A DNA stretch of 64,000 nt from Chryseobacterium sp. C-71 (GCF_020911865.1 NZ_CP087131.1:310001-374000), one strand, 5' to 3'; positions 1 to 8,828 are shown, numbered from the stretch's first letter. The notes: a model not told the origin generated them from the sequence alone. Made by a program: numbers and translations.

Positions 1-1
1 T

Positions 2-1684
2 ATTGCAGCGGAAATTCATAATCCGATGGAAATGCACGCAACTATTGCACATTGGTATGCAGAAGATAAATTAAGATTACACGATAAAAATCAGGGAGTA
101 AATGGTGTTCAGAAAACTTTTTCCGGATTATTCGGAATTCCTGTCGATAATATACAAGTTATCAGTGAGTTTGTAGGTGGCGGTTTTGGCTCGGGCTTAA
201 AGGTCTGGCCGCATGCTTTAGCAGCAGTTTTGGGAGCTAAACAGGTGAATAGACCAGTTAAATTGATGCTGACAAGACCTCAAATGTTTCACTCGGTAGG
301 TTACAGACCTGCGTCTTGGCAGAGAATAAAGCTAGGTGCCAATCAGGACGGTAAAATCACAGGAGTTTTGCATCAGGCAAAAAATGGTTGTGCTATTTAT
401 GATTCTTTTAGTGATGGAATAACAAGAGTGACGAGATTAATCTATCAATTTGACAATCTTAAAACTGAAAATGCAGTCGTTCCTTTAAATCTTAGTGCAC
501 CAACATGGATGCGTGGCCCCGGCGACTGCACTGGTGATTTTGCTGTGGAATCTGCTTTGGATGAATTGAGTTATCAGTTGAAAATGGATCCTGTTGAACT
601 CAGATATAAAAATTTAGCCATTGAAAAAAATCCTGAAACGGGATTGCCTTGGTCTACAAATTTCCTGAAAGAAGCCATAGAAAAAGGTGCTAAAATGATC
701 AGCTGGAATTTACGCAAACCTACACCGGGAGCAACCACCGAAGGCGATTGGAAAATTGGCTACGGAATGGCAGTCGGAATGTGGAATGCCGGACGAAACA
801 AAGCCGGAGCAGGAATTAGGATGACAAAGGATGGAAATGTCGTTTTACAAACCGCAATGACCGACATCGGAACGGGAACAGGAACAGGAATGATGAATAT
901 CTTGCATGAGCGTTCAGGTATTTCACGAAATAAAATAAAAATTGAATTAGGAAATTCAGATTTACCACCTGCTGGAAGTCAGGGCGGAAGTACAGGTTTA
1001 TCATCAATCAGTGGTGCTGTGGCTGCAGTGTGTGATGCTTTGAAGTTGAAACTTGCGGAATATGCTTCGGTTTCAAATCAAAAGTTTAAAAATGCGGTCA
1101 TTGCAGATATCATACTTTCAGATAAAGGAGTTTCTTTTCAGAAAGAAGGTGATAATTTCCTTTCTTATCAGGATATTTTCGCTAAAAATAATTTAAATCT
1201 AATTGAAGTGGAGGCTTCATCAGAACCAGGCGAAGAGAAGAAGAAGTTTTCTTTTTGTTCGTCAGCTGCGCATTTTTGTAAGGTAAAAGTAAATACCAAA
1301 ACCGGAAAAATAGTTGTCGATAAAATGGTTGTTGTTGTAGACGGCGGAAAAATCATTAATCAAAAACCCGCTGCAAATCAGATTTCAGGCGCTGCAGTTG
1401 GCGGAATAGGAATGGCTTTGATGGAAAAAATGTCGGTTGATGAAAGACTAGGAAGTCTTATTGCCAACGATTTGGCGGGATATCATTTCCCTGTCAACGC
1501 TGACGCACCGATTATCGAAGTGGCTTTTATCAATAAACCAGATTTAAATCTTAACCCAAGTGGTGCAAAAGGTTTGGGTGAAGTAGGAATCATTGGTGCT
1601 GCGCCGGCTCTTGCCAATGCAATTTACAATGCAACCGGAAAACGTTTCAGAAATTTACCGATTACTCCGGATCAGTTTTTTTAG
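2..1684 (+). CDS. Xanthine dehydrogenase/aldehyde oxidase family molybdopterin-binding subunit (5' partial)
   Basis: The reading frame is open from base 2, so the gene starts upstream of the window and only about 560 C-terminal residues are present. The product is the large molybdopterin-cytosine-dinucleotide subunit of a xanthine dehydrogenase/aldehyde oxidase type hydroxylase. Visible family motifs are the glycine-rich GGGFGSGLK early on, QGGSTGLSSISGA in the middle, and AKGLGEVGIIGAAPA near the C-terminus; the Glu in GLGEVG aligns with the catalytic glutamate of the family. Partner [2Fe-2S] and FAD subunits would be expected upstream, outside the window. The substrate cannot be told from sequence. 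No clear terminator follows. Confidence 0.9.
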   Translation: MAAEIHNPMEMHATIAHWYAEDKLRLHDKNQGVNGVQKTFSGLFGIPVDNIQVISEFVGGGFGSGLKVWPHALAAVLGAKQVNRPVKLMLTRPQMFHSVGYRPASWQRIKLGANQDGKITGVLHQAKNGCAIYDSFSDGITRVTRLIYQFDNLKTENAVVPLNLSAPTWMRGPGDCTGDFAVESALDELSYQLKMDPVELRYKNLAIEKNPETGLPWSTNFLKEAIEKGAKMISWNLRKPTPGATTEGDWKIGYGMAVGMWNAGRNKAGAGIRMTKDGNVVLQTAMTDIGTGTGTGMMNILHERSGISRNKIKIELGNSDLPPAGSQGGSTGLSSISGAVAAVCDALKLKLAEYASVSNQKFKNAVIADIILSDKGVSFQKEGDNFLSYQDIFAKNNLNLIEVEASSEPGEEKKKFSFCSSAAHFCKVKVNTKTGKIVVDKMVVVVDGGKIINQKPAANQISGAAVGGIGMALMEKMSVDERLGSLIANDLAGYHFPVNADAPIIEVAFINKPDLNLNPSGAKGLGEVGIIGAAPALANAIYNATGKRFRNLPITPDQFF

Positions 1685-1787
1685 TTTAAGATTTTAATTT
1701 ACTTCCAATCCGGCAAATACAAATTTTACCGCAAAATAGTTGAATTAAATCTATTTTTGCGGTTTAGTTTATAGCTTAATTTTGAAA

Positions 1788-2165
1788 TTATTTACCCAAA
1801 GATTTCAGAGCCCAGGCAATAAGAAGTGGCTGCATGAATAGTCTTGCCATTCTTCTGCTATCGGTGTCCAAAACGAAAGCGTCTTTCCTGTTTTTGTATT
1901 GAGAAATATTTCCCGGAAAGACCGCAGTAAAAAAAGCTGCAGTGATTTTACCTAATGTTGAACGGTGTTTTTTCGGGGTAGCAATAATGCTTGCGCCTAA
2001 AGCAATTTCAACAACTCCGGAATATACAACTGTGTCATCTTTTTCTAATGGAACCCAATCTGGAACCTGAGCCTGAAAATCTTTTCTGGCAAAAGTGAGG
2101 TGAGCAATTCCTGCTGTGATAAGCATAGTTCCGAGAGCAATTCTTGATATGTTTTTGGTGTTCAT
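1788..2165 (-). CDS. DoxX-like small membrane protein
   Basis: A 125-residue protein with four hydrophobic segments: near the N-terminus (SRIALGTMLITAGIAHL), at about residues 47-64, about 70-87, and near the C-terminus. Segment pattern and length fit the DoxX/DoxX-like membrane family, whose members are poorly characterised. I chose the ATG beginning MNTKNISRIALG; a longer frame to 2207 exists but its extra 14 residues look non-native. It converges on the upstream molybdoenzyme gene and is divergent from the small gene at 2347. Confidence 0.6.
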   Translation of the reverse strand: MNTKNISRIALGTMLITAGIAHLTFARKDFQAQVPDWVPLEKDDTVVYSGVVEIALGASIIATPKKHRSTLGKITAAFFTAVFPGNISQYKNRKDAFVLDTDSRRMARLFMQPLLIAWALKSLGK

Positions 2166-2242
2166 AATGAATATTTTATTTTTTAATAAAGACAAAATCG
2201 AGACCATTTAAAGGAAATTGACTGATCATTAATTAAATTCAA

Positions 2243-2260
2243 TATTTACTTGAGTAAATA
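2243..2260. promoter_or_regulatory. Perfect 8-bp inverted repeat, possible operator
   Basis: TATTTACT and AGTAAATA are separated by two bases (TG), giving an 18-bp dyad in the divergent intergenic region between the DoxX-like gene and the gene at 2347. It resembles a dimeric repressor site, but no regulator gene is adjacent, so the assignment is only positional. Confidence 0.3.
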
Positions 2261-2346
2261 ATTATATCGTGTTGATAATGTGATTGTAATCATAATTATA
2301 TCAATTAAAATTCGTATATTAGCAATCACTACCAAATCTAAAATTT

Positions 2347-2613
2347 ATGGAACGAATTAAATTTTTTCTAGACGATATGCCGTTTCAGAAGGCAAAGAAA
2401 ACGATTGTTGACAATGGTATTAATTTTAATGAAATAAAAGAATTTTTATGCGAAGCTGATAACTACAGCTTTGATCAGATTCGGTTAAAATTAAAACCAA
2501 ATCTTAATAAAATTGTTATAGATATTGCAACAGGAATACGTTATCCGGCATTTGATGATTTTACATCTAAAATACAGGAGAGTAAATATGGATGTTATTT
2601 CGATTTGAAATAA
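2347..2613 (+). CDS. Hypothetical protein, 88 aa
   Basis: I do not recognise the family. The protein is charged and soluble-looking, starts MERIKFFLDDMPF, has no signal peptide or membrane segment, and ends ATGIRYPAFDDFTSKIQESKYGCYF. The start is the first ATG of the frame. It stands alone, is divergent from the DoxX-like gene, and is followed by a clear terminator, which supports a real transcript. Confidence 0.6.
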   Translation: MERIKFFLDDMPFQKAKKTIVDNGINFNEIKEFLCEADNYSFDQIRLKLKPNLNKIVIDIATGIRYPAFDDFTSKIQESKYGCYFDLK

Positions 2614-2677
2614 ATTTTCAGAAATTTACACATTAAACTTTAATAAATTTTTTAAGTAATTTTATATTAAAAGTGAG

Positions 2678-2715
2678 AACCTTCGAATTTGAATTGTCAG
2701 ATTCGGAGGTTTTTT
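2678..2715 (+). terminator. Rho-independent terminator
   Basis: AACCTTCGAAT (2678-2688) pairs with ATTCGGAGGTT (2701-2711) with one G-T pair, followed by a T run. It closes the small gene at 2347-2613. Confidence 0.8.
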
Positions 2716-2773
2716 AATTTAATTAATTTTTCATTGGCTTATTTTTTGACCTTACAAGCGAAATTATATCACT

Positions 2774-3481
2774 ATGTTTCTCTCAATATTTTTAAATTTT
2801 AGCTGGAAAGAATTTTTTTTAGGCGGCGAAGAATGGATCTTTCTACTTGAAATTGTTTTGCGTACCATCATCATGTTTCTTACCATTATTATTGGTTTAA
2901 GGATTTTAGGGAAAAGAGGGGTGAAACAATTATCTGTTTTTGAGCTGGTCGTTATTATCGGGTTAGGTTCTGCAGCAGGCGATCCTATGTTTTATAAAGA
3001 TGTGGGAATCATTTCTTCGATTATTGTTTTTATTGTTATTATTTTGGTTTACAGTCTTTTAACTTATCTTATCGGAAGATTTAAAAAGCTTGAAAATTTA
3101 CTCGAAGGAAAACCGATATGTCTTATACAAGACGGTGTCTTTTTAGTTGATAATTTCAAAAAAGAAAATTTAGGTAGCGACGAATTTTTTTCTGAATTAC
3201 GGTTGAAAGGAATTTCGCATTTGGGTCAGATAGAAACAGCTATTGAAGAGACTTCGGGAGATATCAGTGTGTTTTTTTATGATGAGAAAGATATCAAATT
3301 TGGTCTGCCGGTAATGCCAAATTCTTTAGATCATCCTTTAAAAAATATTTCGAAAGAAGATCACTACTCTTGTACATTTTGCGGATATACAGAAGAAAAA
3401 CAAATCGGAAATGCAGGAACCTGTAAAAATTGTAATAAAGAAAATTGGGTCGAGGCGAGCAATAAAAAACGAATAACATAA
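2774..3481 (+). CDS. DUF421 (YetF-like) membrane protein with C-terminal zinc ribbon
   Basis: A 235-residue protein with three N-terminal membrane segments (about residues 22-45, 55-68, 75-100). A DUF421/YetF cytoplasmic domain follows: GKRGVKQLSVFELVVII and the stretch ending ELRLKGISHLGQIETAI are characteristic. The last 40 residues carry CTFCGY and CKNC, two CxxC pairs that look like a zinc ribbon. DUF421 proteins have been linked to envelope or spore functions in other bacteria; the role here is unknown. It is a single-gene unit with terminators on both sides. Confidence 0.8.
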   Translation: MFLSIFLNFSWKEFFLGGEEWIFLLEIVLRTIIMFLTIIIGLRILGKRGVKQLSVFELVVIIGLGSAAGDPMFYKDVGIISSIIVFIVIILVYSLLTYLIGRFKKLENLLEGKPICLIQDGVFLVDNFKKENLGSDEFFSELRLKGISHLGQIETAIEETSGDISVFFYDEKDIKFGLPVMPNSLDHPLKNISKEDHYSCTFCGYTEEKQIGNAGTCKNCNKENWVEASNKKRIT

Positions 3482-3490
3482 TATCAATAT

Positions 3491-3530
3491 GAAAAATCCC
3501 AACTTAAAATAAGCTGGGGATTTTCTGTTT
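3491..3530 (+). terminator. Rho-independent terminator
   Basis: GAAAATCCCA-CTT pairs with AAG-TGGGGATTTTC across a short A-rich loop, followed by a T-rich tail. It lies directly after the DUF421 gene. Confidence 0.7.
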
Positions 3531-3563
3531 TAAGAATATATAATTTGATTTGGGCGGTGGTTT

Positions 3564-3986
3564 CTAAGCTACTGCTTCGTTTTTAAATATATTCTTCATA
3601 GAAACTCCTGTTTCTTTTCCGAAAAGACAAGAGAATATATTTTGAAATTCATGAATGTACTTGCATTTAATTGTATTTCCATAAATCTTCAAACCTTCAA
3701 CGATTTTCTTAGAACTTAAATCAATATCATATTTGATAAATGATTCCGGTCTTTCGTATCTGATTCTGTGATCTGAACTATAAGTTCTAGAAAACCCGAA
3801 TTTTACTAACCAATCTTCATTGATGGTAATGGGGTTAATGGAATCTGCAGGTACAGCCAAAGATTGATAATCATTTTCAATCTTTACAGAATAATCATTA
3901 TTCTCATTGTGAAAAATCTCTGTAATTGTGAAAATCTGGCCTCTATAGTCTACCAGATTTTTAATTTTCAAATCTGTTACTTTCAT
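3564..3986 (-). CDS. Hypothetical protein, 140 aa
   Basis: A soluble protein beginning MKVTDLKIKNLVDYRGQ, with no signal peptide. The opening resembles small proteins of Bacteroidota genomes and their prophages that begin with a similar short beta-rich domain and contain a segment like GLKIYGNTIKCKYIHEFQN. Function is unknown. It is the first minus-strand gene beyond the carotenoid operon, with a roughly 170-bp gap, and is probably transcribed on its own. No phage genes surround it. Confidence 0.6.
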   Translation of the reverse strand: MKVTDLKIKNLVDYRGQIFTITEIFHNENNDYSVKIENDYQSLAVPADSINPITINEDWLVKFGFSRTYSSDHRIRYERPESFIKYDIDLSSKKIVEGLKIYGNTIKCKYIHEFQNIFSCLFGKETGVSMKNIFKNEAVA

Positions 3987-4154
3987 AATAATTGTGTGGT
4001 TTGATTAGTAGTTTGCAAATACTATGCCTCGCATTACTCATGTGGTATGTATTATGATAAATAATTTGAAATTTGATGTAAATTATTTGTTAACTAGAAT
4101 ATCGACCATTTTTTGGTTGAAAAAGGCCTTTGATGTGCATCAAATATGATTTCT

Positions 4155-4859
4155 TTAGATCAAGTCAGGATTCTTTTCTTCTTTTTTAAATCTGTAAAAT
4201 AAAAAGATATTCCACAGAATCATTTCGTAACCATAAACGGTGTCTTCAATTGGGATTGTTAAAATTCTTAATCCAATTATTCTCTCAGGATTATAGTTGA
4301 CAATAGGAGAATCGAGCCCGGTTCCTGTGAGAATTCCGTTAACAGCGAGGAATCCGGGCATTAATATTAAATAAATAAGAGAAGCTTTACCAATCCACCT
4401 TGCTTTCAAAATAAAATATAGAATGAAAAGACTGATTGCTGTGGTGAAAAATGTAATGAAAGGATAAATTTTGTTCTCAAAATAAACTGCTAAGCAAAGT
4501 AAAAAAGTGATTGAAATGATTACAAATATCTTTTCAACACTTTCTTTCCAATCGAGTTTGAAGAATTTGTCTAAACAAAAATAAGTAAACACACAAGAAA
4601 AAGGAATGCAGATAAAAAACATCAACTCTTCAATCGGAAGTCCGAATAATCTTTTTCCGATTAAATATCGGTCATTAAACCACCAAACTCCAATATCAGT
4701 AAACCAAACATCCCAAGTAATAAAAAATATGGCCACTAAAAACGAAGCCATAATAAACGCTTTAAAATGCTTATGAAACTTTATCTTCGGATGAAATGAA
4801 AATAAAAAACAGATAATCACCGTGAAAAAATTGATCGCCAAATACGTGTATTGCCACAT
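4155..4859 (-). CDS. Fused CrtYc-CrtYd type lycopene cyclase
   Basis: A 234-residue integral membrane protein with about seven hydrophobic segments and two copies of the lycopene cyclase domain signature: LPIEELMFF in the first half and IPIEDTVYGYEM in the second. In this family the conserved acidic residues of the P-x-E-[DE] motif are needed for cyclisation. Heterodimeric cyclases (CrtYc plus CrtYd) are known from actinobacteria; here both halves lie in one polypeptide. It should convert lycopene to beta-carotene in the membrane. It is the last gene of the carotenoid operon, two bases after crtZ. It is unrelated to the FAD-dependent CrtY used by many other bacteria. Confidence 0.85.
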   Translation of the reverse strand: MWQYTYLAINFFTVIICFLFSFHPKIKFHKHFKAFIMASFLVAIFFITWDVWFTDIGVWWFNDRYLIGKRLFGLPIEELMFFICIPFSCVFTYFCLDKFFKLDWKESVEKIFVIISITFLLCLAVYFENKIYPFITFFTTAISLFILYFILKARWIGKASLIYLILMPGFLAVNGILTGTGLDSPIVNYNPERIIGLRILTIPIEDTVYGYEMILWNIFLFYRFKKEEKNPDLI

Positions 4860-4861
4860 GA

Positions 4862-5320
4862 TTACTTTTTGTTTTTATTAAAATACATTTTAAAATATTT
4901 CACAGGAACCCACAAAAACCCGAAACATTCTCCCATTTCCTTCTCGGTATGCTTGTGATGTTGCTTGTGAGCACGTCTTATAGCCAATAAATAAGGATTT
5001 TGGGTGTCTCTGAGAAATTTAAAACGCTGATGGATAAAGATATCATGAACGAAGAAATATGCCATTCCGTATAATGTAATCCCGATAGCGATATAGAAGT
5101 AAGCATTGAAATTATTGATTGTGCCGTAATACATCAAAGCAATCGTTGGGATTGCAAAAATGGCAAAGAAATAATCATTTCTTTCTAAATCTCCTTCGTT
5201 GCTGTGGTCGTGATGATCTCGATGTAGCGTCCATAAAAAACCATGCATGATATATTTATGAACCATCCACGTGATGCCTTCCATGATGAAAAATGTTGCA
5301 ACTACAATTAGAAAATTCAT
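4862..5320 (-). CDS. crtZ: Beta-carotene hydroxylase
   Basis: A 152-residue membrane protein of the fatty-acid-hydroxylase/CrtZ superfamily. The four histidine clusters that ligate the di-iron centre are all visible: HKYIMH (about residue 21), HRDHH (33), HDIFIHQRF (about 94) and HKQHH (about 118). It would hydroxylate the beta-rings of beta-carotene to give zeaxanthin. Its ATG overlaps the TAA of the upstream SRPBCC gene (TAATG), indicating translational coupling within the operon. Confidence 0.93.
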   Translation of the reverse strand: MNFLIVVATFFIMEGITWMVHKYIMHGFLWTLHRDHHDHSNEGDLERNDYFFAIFAIPTIALMYYGTINNFNAYFYIAIGITLYGMAYFFVHDIFIHQRFKFLRDTQNPYLLAIRRAHKQHHKHTEKEMGECFGFLWVPVKYFKMYFNKNKK

Positions 5321-5790
5321 TATTTATTCTTTTTAGAATTAAACATTTCTTCCAGAATATTAAAACGGTAACTGAAAATATGCTCCAATTTATTTTTTAC
5401 AAAAAGTTTGTGGGCAATTTCTCCTAAAAAACCCATGGGGAGTTCATAGTCTACGGTATCTTTTATTAAAACACCTTTTTCATTAGGGATAAATTCATGA
5501 TAATGATTCCACAATTTGTAAGGTCCTTTCATTTGAAAGTCTGTGAAACTTCTTCGCTGGTCGACTTGTGTAATTTTAGTTTGCCAATCCATCTTAATCC
5601 CTAAAAGTGGTGAAACATAGTAGTCGATAATCATTCCTTCGTAAATCTCATCGTTTTCTAATTTTGTTCTGACAATGAAATTCATGTCTTTCGGAGTGAT
5701 TTTAGAAAGATTATTGGCTGATGAAAAGAATTTCCAGGCAGTTTCTATATCGCAGTCTAATTGTTGTTCTCTTTTAAGTTGGTGTACCAT
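5320..5790 (-). CDS. SRPBCC (START/polyketide cyclase-like) protein of the carotenoid operon
   Basis: A 156-residue soluble protein with a SRPBCC ligand-binding fold pattern: an N-terminal strand and helix (LDCDIETAWKFFSSANNLSKITP), then alternating strands with IDYYVSPLLGIKMDWQTKI, and a long C-terminal helix ending FRFNILEEMF-like. The family binds hydrophobic ligands. Its place between crtB and crtZ suggests a role in handling carotenoid intermediates, but that is inferred from position only. Confidence 0.75.
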   Translation of the reverse strand: MVHQLKREQQLDCDIETAWKFFSSANNLSKITPKDMNFIVRTKLENDEIYEGMIIDYYVSPLLGIKMDWQTKITQVDQRRSFTDFQMKGPYKLWNHYHEFIPNEKGVLIKDTVDYELPMGFLGEIAHKLFVKNKLEHIFSYRFNILEEMFNSKKNK

Positions 5791-5818
5791 CTTTTTGTTT
5801 TAAAGTAAATTTAAGATT

Positions 5819-6655
5819 CTATAAATAAGACATTTTGTATTGAACGTAACTGCTCATCATCAGCGAAAATTTTCTTCCGTTTGAAATTCTGATTCTTTGA
5901 TTGATAATTTTTTTTGCCGGAGTTCTTTTAATTTTTCTGAATAATGAAATATAATATCTGTATGCCAAATAAACGCCAAATCTTGCTGAGTTTGGTAAGT
6001 TTTTAATTCCTTCTAAAGCTTCTTTAAATTCCTGCTGAATATCATTTTCGATATGTTCTTTCACTGTATTATCAAAATACGTAATATCAACATTCGGGAA
6101 ATAGGTACGCCCCAAAACCTGATAATCATCTTTCAAATCTCTCAAAAAATTAACCTTCTGAAAAGCCGAACCTAATTTCATCGCCGAAGGTTTCAGTATT
6201 TCATATTGTTCTTTATTTCCGTCCACAAAAATATGAAGACACATCAAACCCACAACTTCTGCCGAACCCAAGATGTATTGTTTATATAAATCTGAATTGT
6301 AATCAATTTTCTGAAGATCCATCTCCATGCTGTTGAGAAACTGATCAATTAATTTAATATCAATTTCATATCGGTGAATCGTCTCCTGAAAGCACTGTAA
6401 AATAGGATTTAAAGAAATTTTTTCTTCCAAAGCCTGATTCGTCTGATCTCGGAAGCGTGCCAATAGAGTAGAACGGTCAAAATCATGGAAGCTGTCGACA
6501 ATTTCGTCAGCTAAACGCACATATCCGTAAATAGCGTAAATCGAATTTCTGATTTTTGGTGACAAAGCCAAAATACCCAATGAAAAACTGGTGCTGTATT
6601 GCTTTGTGGTCTGTTTACTGATCTTGTAAGAGAGATCGTCAAATAGTTTTTTCAT
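5819..6655 (-). CDS. crtB: Phytoene synthase
   Basis: A 278-residue member of the squalene/phytoene synthase family. It joins two geranylgeranyl diphosphates to form phytoene. The two Mg-diphosphate binding aspartate motifs are present: DEIVD (about residue 50) and DLKDDY (about residue 170). The YSTSF motif near the N-terminus is also typical. It lies 11 bases after crtI in the carotenoid operon. No GGPP synthase gene is in the window, so the precursor must be made elsewhere. Confidence 0.95.
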   Translation of the reverse strand: MKKLFDDLSYKISKQTTKQYSTSFSLGILALSPKIRNSIYAIYGYVRLADEIVDSFHDFDRSTLLARFRDQTNQALEEKISLNPILQCFQETIHRYEIDIKLIDQFLNSMEMDLQKIDYNSDLYKQYILGSAEVVGLMCLHIFVDGNKEQYEILKPSAMKLGSAFQKVNFLRDLKDDYQVLGRTYFPNVDITYFDNTVKEHIENDIQQEFKEALEGIKNLPNSARFGVYLAYRYYISLFRKIKRTPAKKIINQRIRISNGRKFSLMMSSYVQYKMSYL

Positions 6656-6666
6656 AGTATTCTTGG

Positions 6667-8130
6667 TTATTTAGTGGCTTCAATGGCTGCAATTTTTCCC
6701 GAAATAATCGATGGCGGAACTCCTGGTCCTGGTACCGTCAACTGTCCGGTATAGAATAAATTACTTATTTTTTTATTTCTTAATGAGGGTTTTAAAACTG
6801 CTGTTTGGGAAAGTGTGTTGGCCAATCCGTAAGCATTTCCTTCATAGGCATTATAATCTTCTTTAAAATCTTTGATACAATAGCTTTTTTTATACTCTAA
6901 TTTTGATTTTAGATCAGATGTTTCAGTTTGTTTTTCGAGTCTGAAGATCATTTCGTTAAAATATTGTTCTCTCACTTCTTCATTATCTTCCAAACCTGTC
7001 GCAACCGGCATTAATAGAAATACGTTTTCACAATTTTCAGGAGCGACATTTGGGTCGGTCTTAGACGGACAACAAACATAAAATAATGGTTTCGTAGGCC
7101 ATTTTTTATCGTCATAAATTTCGGTGGTATGCAAATCCAGATCATTTTCAAAAAACAAAGTATGATGTTTCAGATTTGGAATTTTTTCTTTAAATCCTAA
7201 ATAATAAATTAAACATGAAGGGGCGAAAGTTCTTTTTTTCCAGTAATCTTCGGTGTAGTTTCTATATTCTTTCGGAAGTAAACTATTTTCTGTGTGATGA
7301 TAATCTGAAGATGCAATTACGCTGTCAAATTCAATATCTTTTCCATTCACAGAAACGGCCGTAGCTTTGTTTTGATTGATTTTTATTGAATCTATATTTG
7401 AATTTAAATGAAATTGAACTCCTTGTTCTTTCGCAACTTCTGCCATTGCATCAATAATTTTTGAAAATCCGCCCATCGGATACCATGTTCCGAGTTTGTA
7501 ACCGCCATAATTCATCAGACTGTATAATGCGGGAATGTCTTTTGGAGCAGCTCCCAGGAAAATTACAGGAAATTCCATCAGCATAATCAGTTTCGGATTT
7601 TTGAAATATTTTCTGACGAATTTGTGGAAATTGGATAATAAATCAAGTTTTAAAGCACTTTTGGCAATCTTTGGAGAAACAAATTCAAACCAAGAATGAC
7701 AAGGCTTGTTAACGAAATCTTTCATACCGACTTCATATTTGTACTGAGCATCTTCCATGAATTCATCGAGCTTTTTGCCTGCTCCTTTTTCTGTAGATTC
7801 AAAGAGATTTTTCATCTCGTTGTAATCATGAGGAATCTGCATATTTCCGTCAGAAAAAACCATTTCAAACTGAGGGTTTAGCGGTATTAGTTGAAAGAAA
7901 TCTGATGTTTTTTTACCAAAATCAGTAAAGAAATTCTCAATAATATCCGGCATCCAATACCAGCTTGGTCCCATGTCAAAAGTGTAGCCGTTATCGGTAA
8001 TAAATTTTCTCGCTCTTCCGCCTAAGCTGCTGTTCTTTTCAAATACATGAACTTCGTGACCTTTCTTTGCAGAGTAAGCTGCAGCCGACAATCCTGAAAA
8101 TCCTGAACCAATGATTGCTATCTTACTCAT
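6667..8130 (-). CDS. crtI: Phytoene desaturase
   Basis: A 487-residue FAD-dependent desaturase that converts phytoene to lycopene. The N-terminal dinucleotide-binding motif is clear (IAIIGSGFSGLSAA), followed by GGRAR and the typical MGPSWYWMP. The C-terminal FAD segment FYTGQLTVPGPGVPPSIISG is characteristic of CrtI. I chose the ATG of MSKIAIIG at 8130; an ATG five codons upstream would overlap the marR stop. It follows the regulator by a single base, so both are on one transcript. Confidence 0.95.
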   Translation of the reverse strand: MSKIAIIGSGFSGLSAAAYSAKKGHEVHVFEKNSSLGGRARKFITDNGYTFDMGPSWYWMPDIIENFFTDFGKKTSDFFQLIPLNPQFEMVFSDGNMQIPHDYNEMKNLFESTEKGAGKKLDEFMEDAQYKYEVGMKDFVNKPCHSWFEFVSPKIAKSALKLDLLSNFHKFVRKYFKNPKLIMLMEFPVIFLGAAPKDIPALYSLMNYGGYKLGTWYPMGGFSKIIDAMAEVAKEQGVQFHLNSNIDSIKINQNKATAVSVNGKDIEFDSVIASSDYHHTENSLLPKEYRNYTEDYWKKRTFAPSCLIYYLGFKEKIPNLKHHTLFFENDLDLHTTEIYDDKKWPTKPLFYVCCPSKTDPNVAPENCENVFLLMPVATGLEDNEEVREQYFNEMIFRLEKQTETSDLKSKLEYKKSYCIKDFKEDYNAYEGNAYGLANTLSQTAVLKPSLRNKKISNLFYTGQLTVPGPGVPPSIISGKIAAIEATK

Positions 8131-8131
8131 A

Positions 8132-8806
8132 TTAATTATTTTCAAATGAAAAATCCTTATAAACAGTATTTATAAGATCTTTGCTGTCAATATTTTTGTT
8201 GTAAATCGGATGATGGAAGCTATCGAGTTTATTAAGAATTCTAATCAATTCTATTTTTTCTGAGTGAGTAAGATTTCCTGAAACAATTTTTGTTGCCTGA
8301 CGAATCTTTTCCATTTGATTTTCAAGAGCTTTCAAACCTTCTCTTGTAACGTGAATTAATTTGATTCTTTTATCTTGTGCTGAATCATTTTGCTCAATCC
8401 ATCCTTGTTTCAGAAGTCGGTTGATCACAAGATTTCCCACAGGTTTATCGTGAATGTTTTTTTTGATTAAATCGATTTTAGACATTTTGCCAAATGATTT
8501 AAGCGTAATTAAATAAATAAAATCTTCCTGCGTAGAAAAATCAGAATCTGAAATTGCAGATTTTGAATATGTTTTTGCATATCTATTTAGGTGTACTAAT
8601 AAGGTGGTGATGGCACTTTCTGCAGTTCTCCCGTTTTCCTTTCCTTCCCAATCTGTGTCGTTATCTCGTGTTGATTGTTTTTTAGATTCCTGATTATAAA
8701 TCCAGGCTTTAAAGCCTTCGATGGTTGAAGGATAATCTAAATTGGCGTTATTCAAATTAAATTCTTCGAGAAGAGCAACGGTGTCTTTTACTAAATTAAA
8801 ATTCAT
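8132..8806 (-). CDS. MarR family transcriptional regulator, first gene of carotenoid operon
   Basis: A 224-residue protein with a MarR winged helix in the second half. The DNA-binding region includes KMSKIDLIKKNIHDKPVGNLVINRLLKQGWIE, and the wing is marked by DSAQDKRIKLIHVTREG. The first 90 residues are an extension beyond the usual 140-150 residue MarR size. As the promoter-proximal gene it is a natural candidate for autoregulation and light or stress control of pigment synthesis. The ligand is unknown. Confidence 0.85.
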   Translation of the reverse strand: MNFNLVKDTVALLEEFNLNNANLDYPSTIEGFKAWIYNQESKKQSTRDNDTDWEGKENGRTAESAITTLLVHLNRYAKTYSKSAISDSDFSTQEDFIYLITLKSFGKMSKIDLIKKNIHDKPVGNLVINRLLKQGWIEQNDSAQDKRIKLIHVTREGLKALENQMEKIRQATKIVSGNLTHSEKIELIRILNKLDSFHHPIYNKNIDSKDLINTVYKDFSFENN

Positions 8807-8828
8807 TTCATTAGATTTAATTGCATAT

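Noticed and set aside
1168..1356. Minus-strand open frame inside the molybdoenzyme gene
   Set aside because: It lies antisense to a well-conserved coding region, has low-complexity Thr/Phe composition, and no promoter or homology is apparent. The same reasoning removes the antisense frames within crtI, ilvE, gldI, serC and susC.
4129..4144. TTTGATG-TG-CATCAAA palindrome after the carotenoid operon
   Set aside because: A two-base loop cannot form a stable RNA hairpin, and no clean T run follows on the minus strand, so I did not call it the operon terminator.
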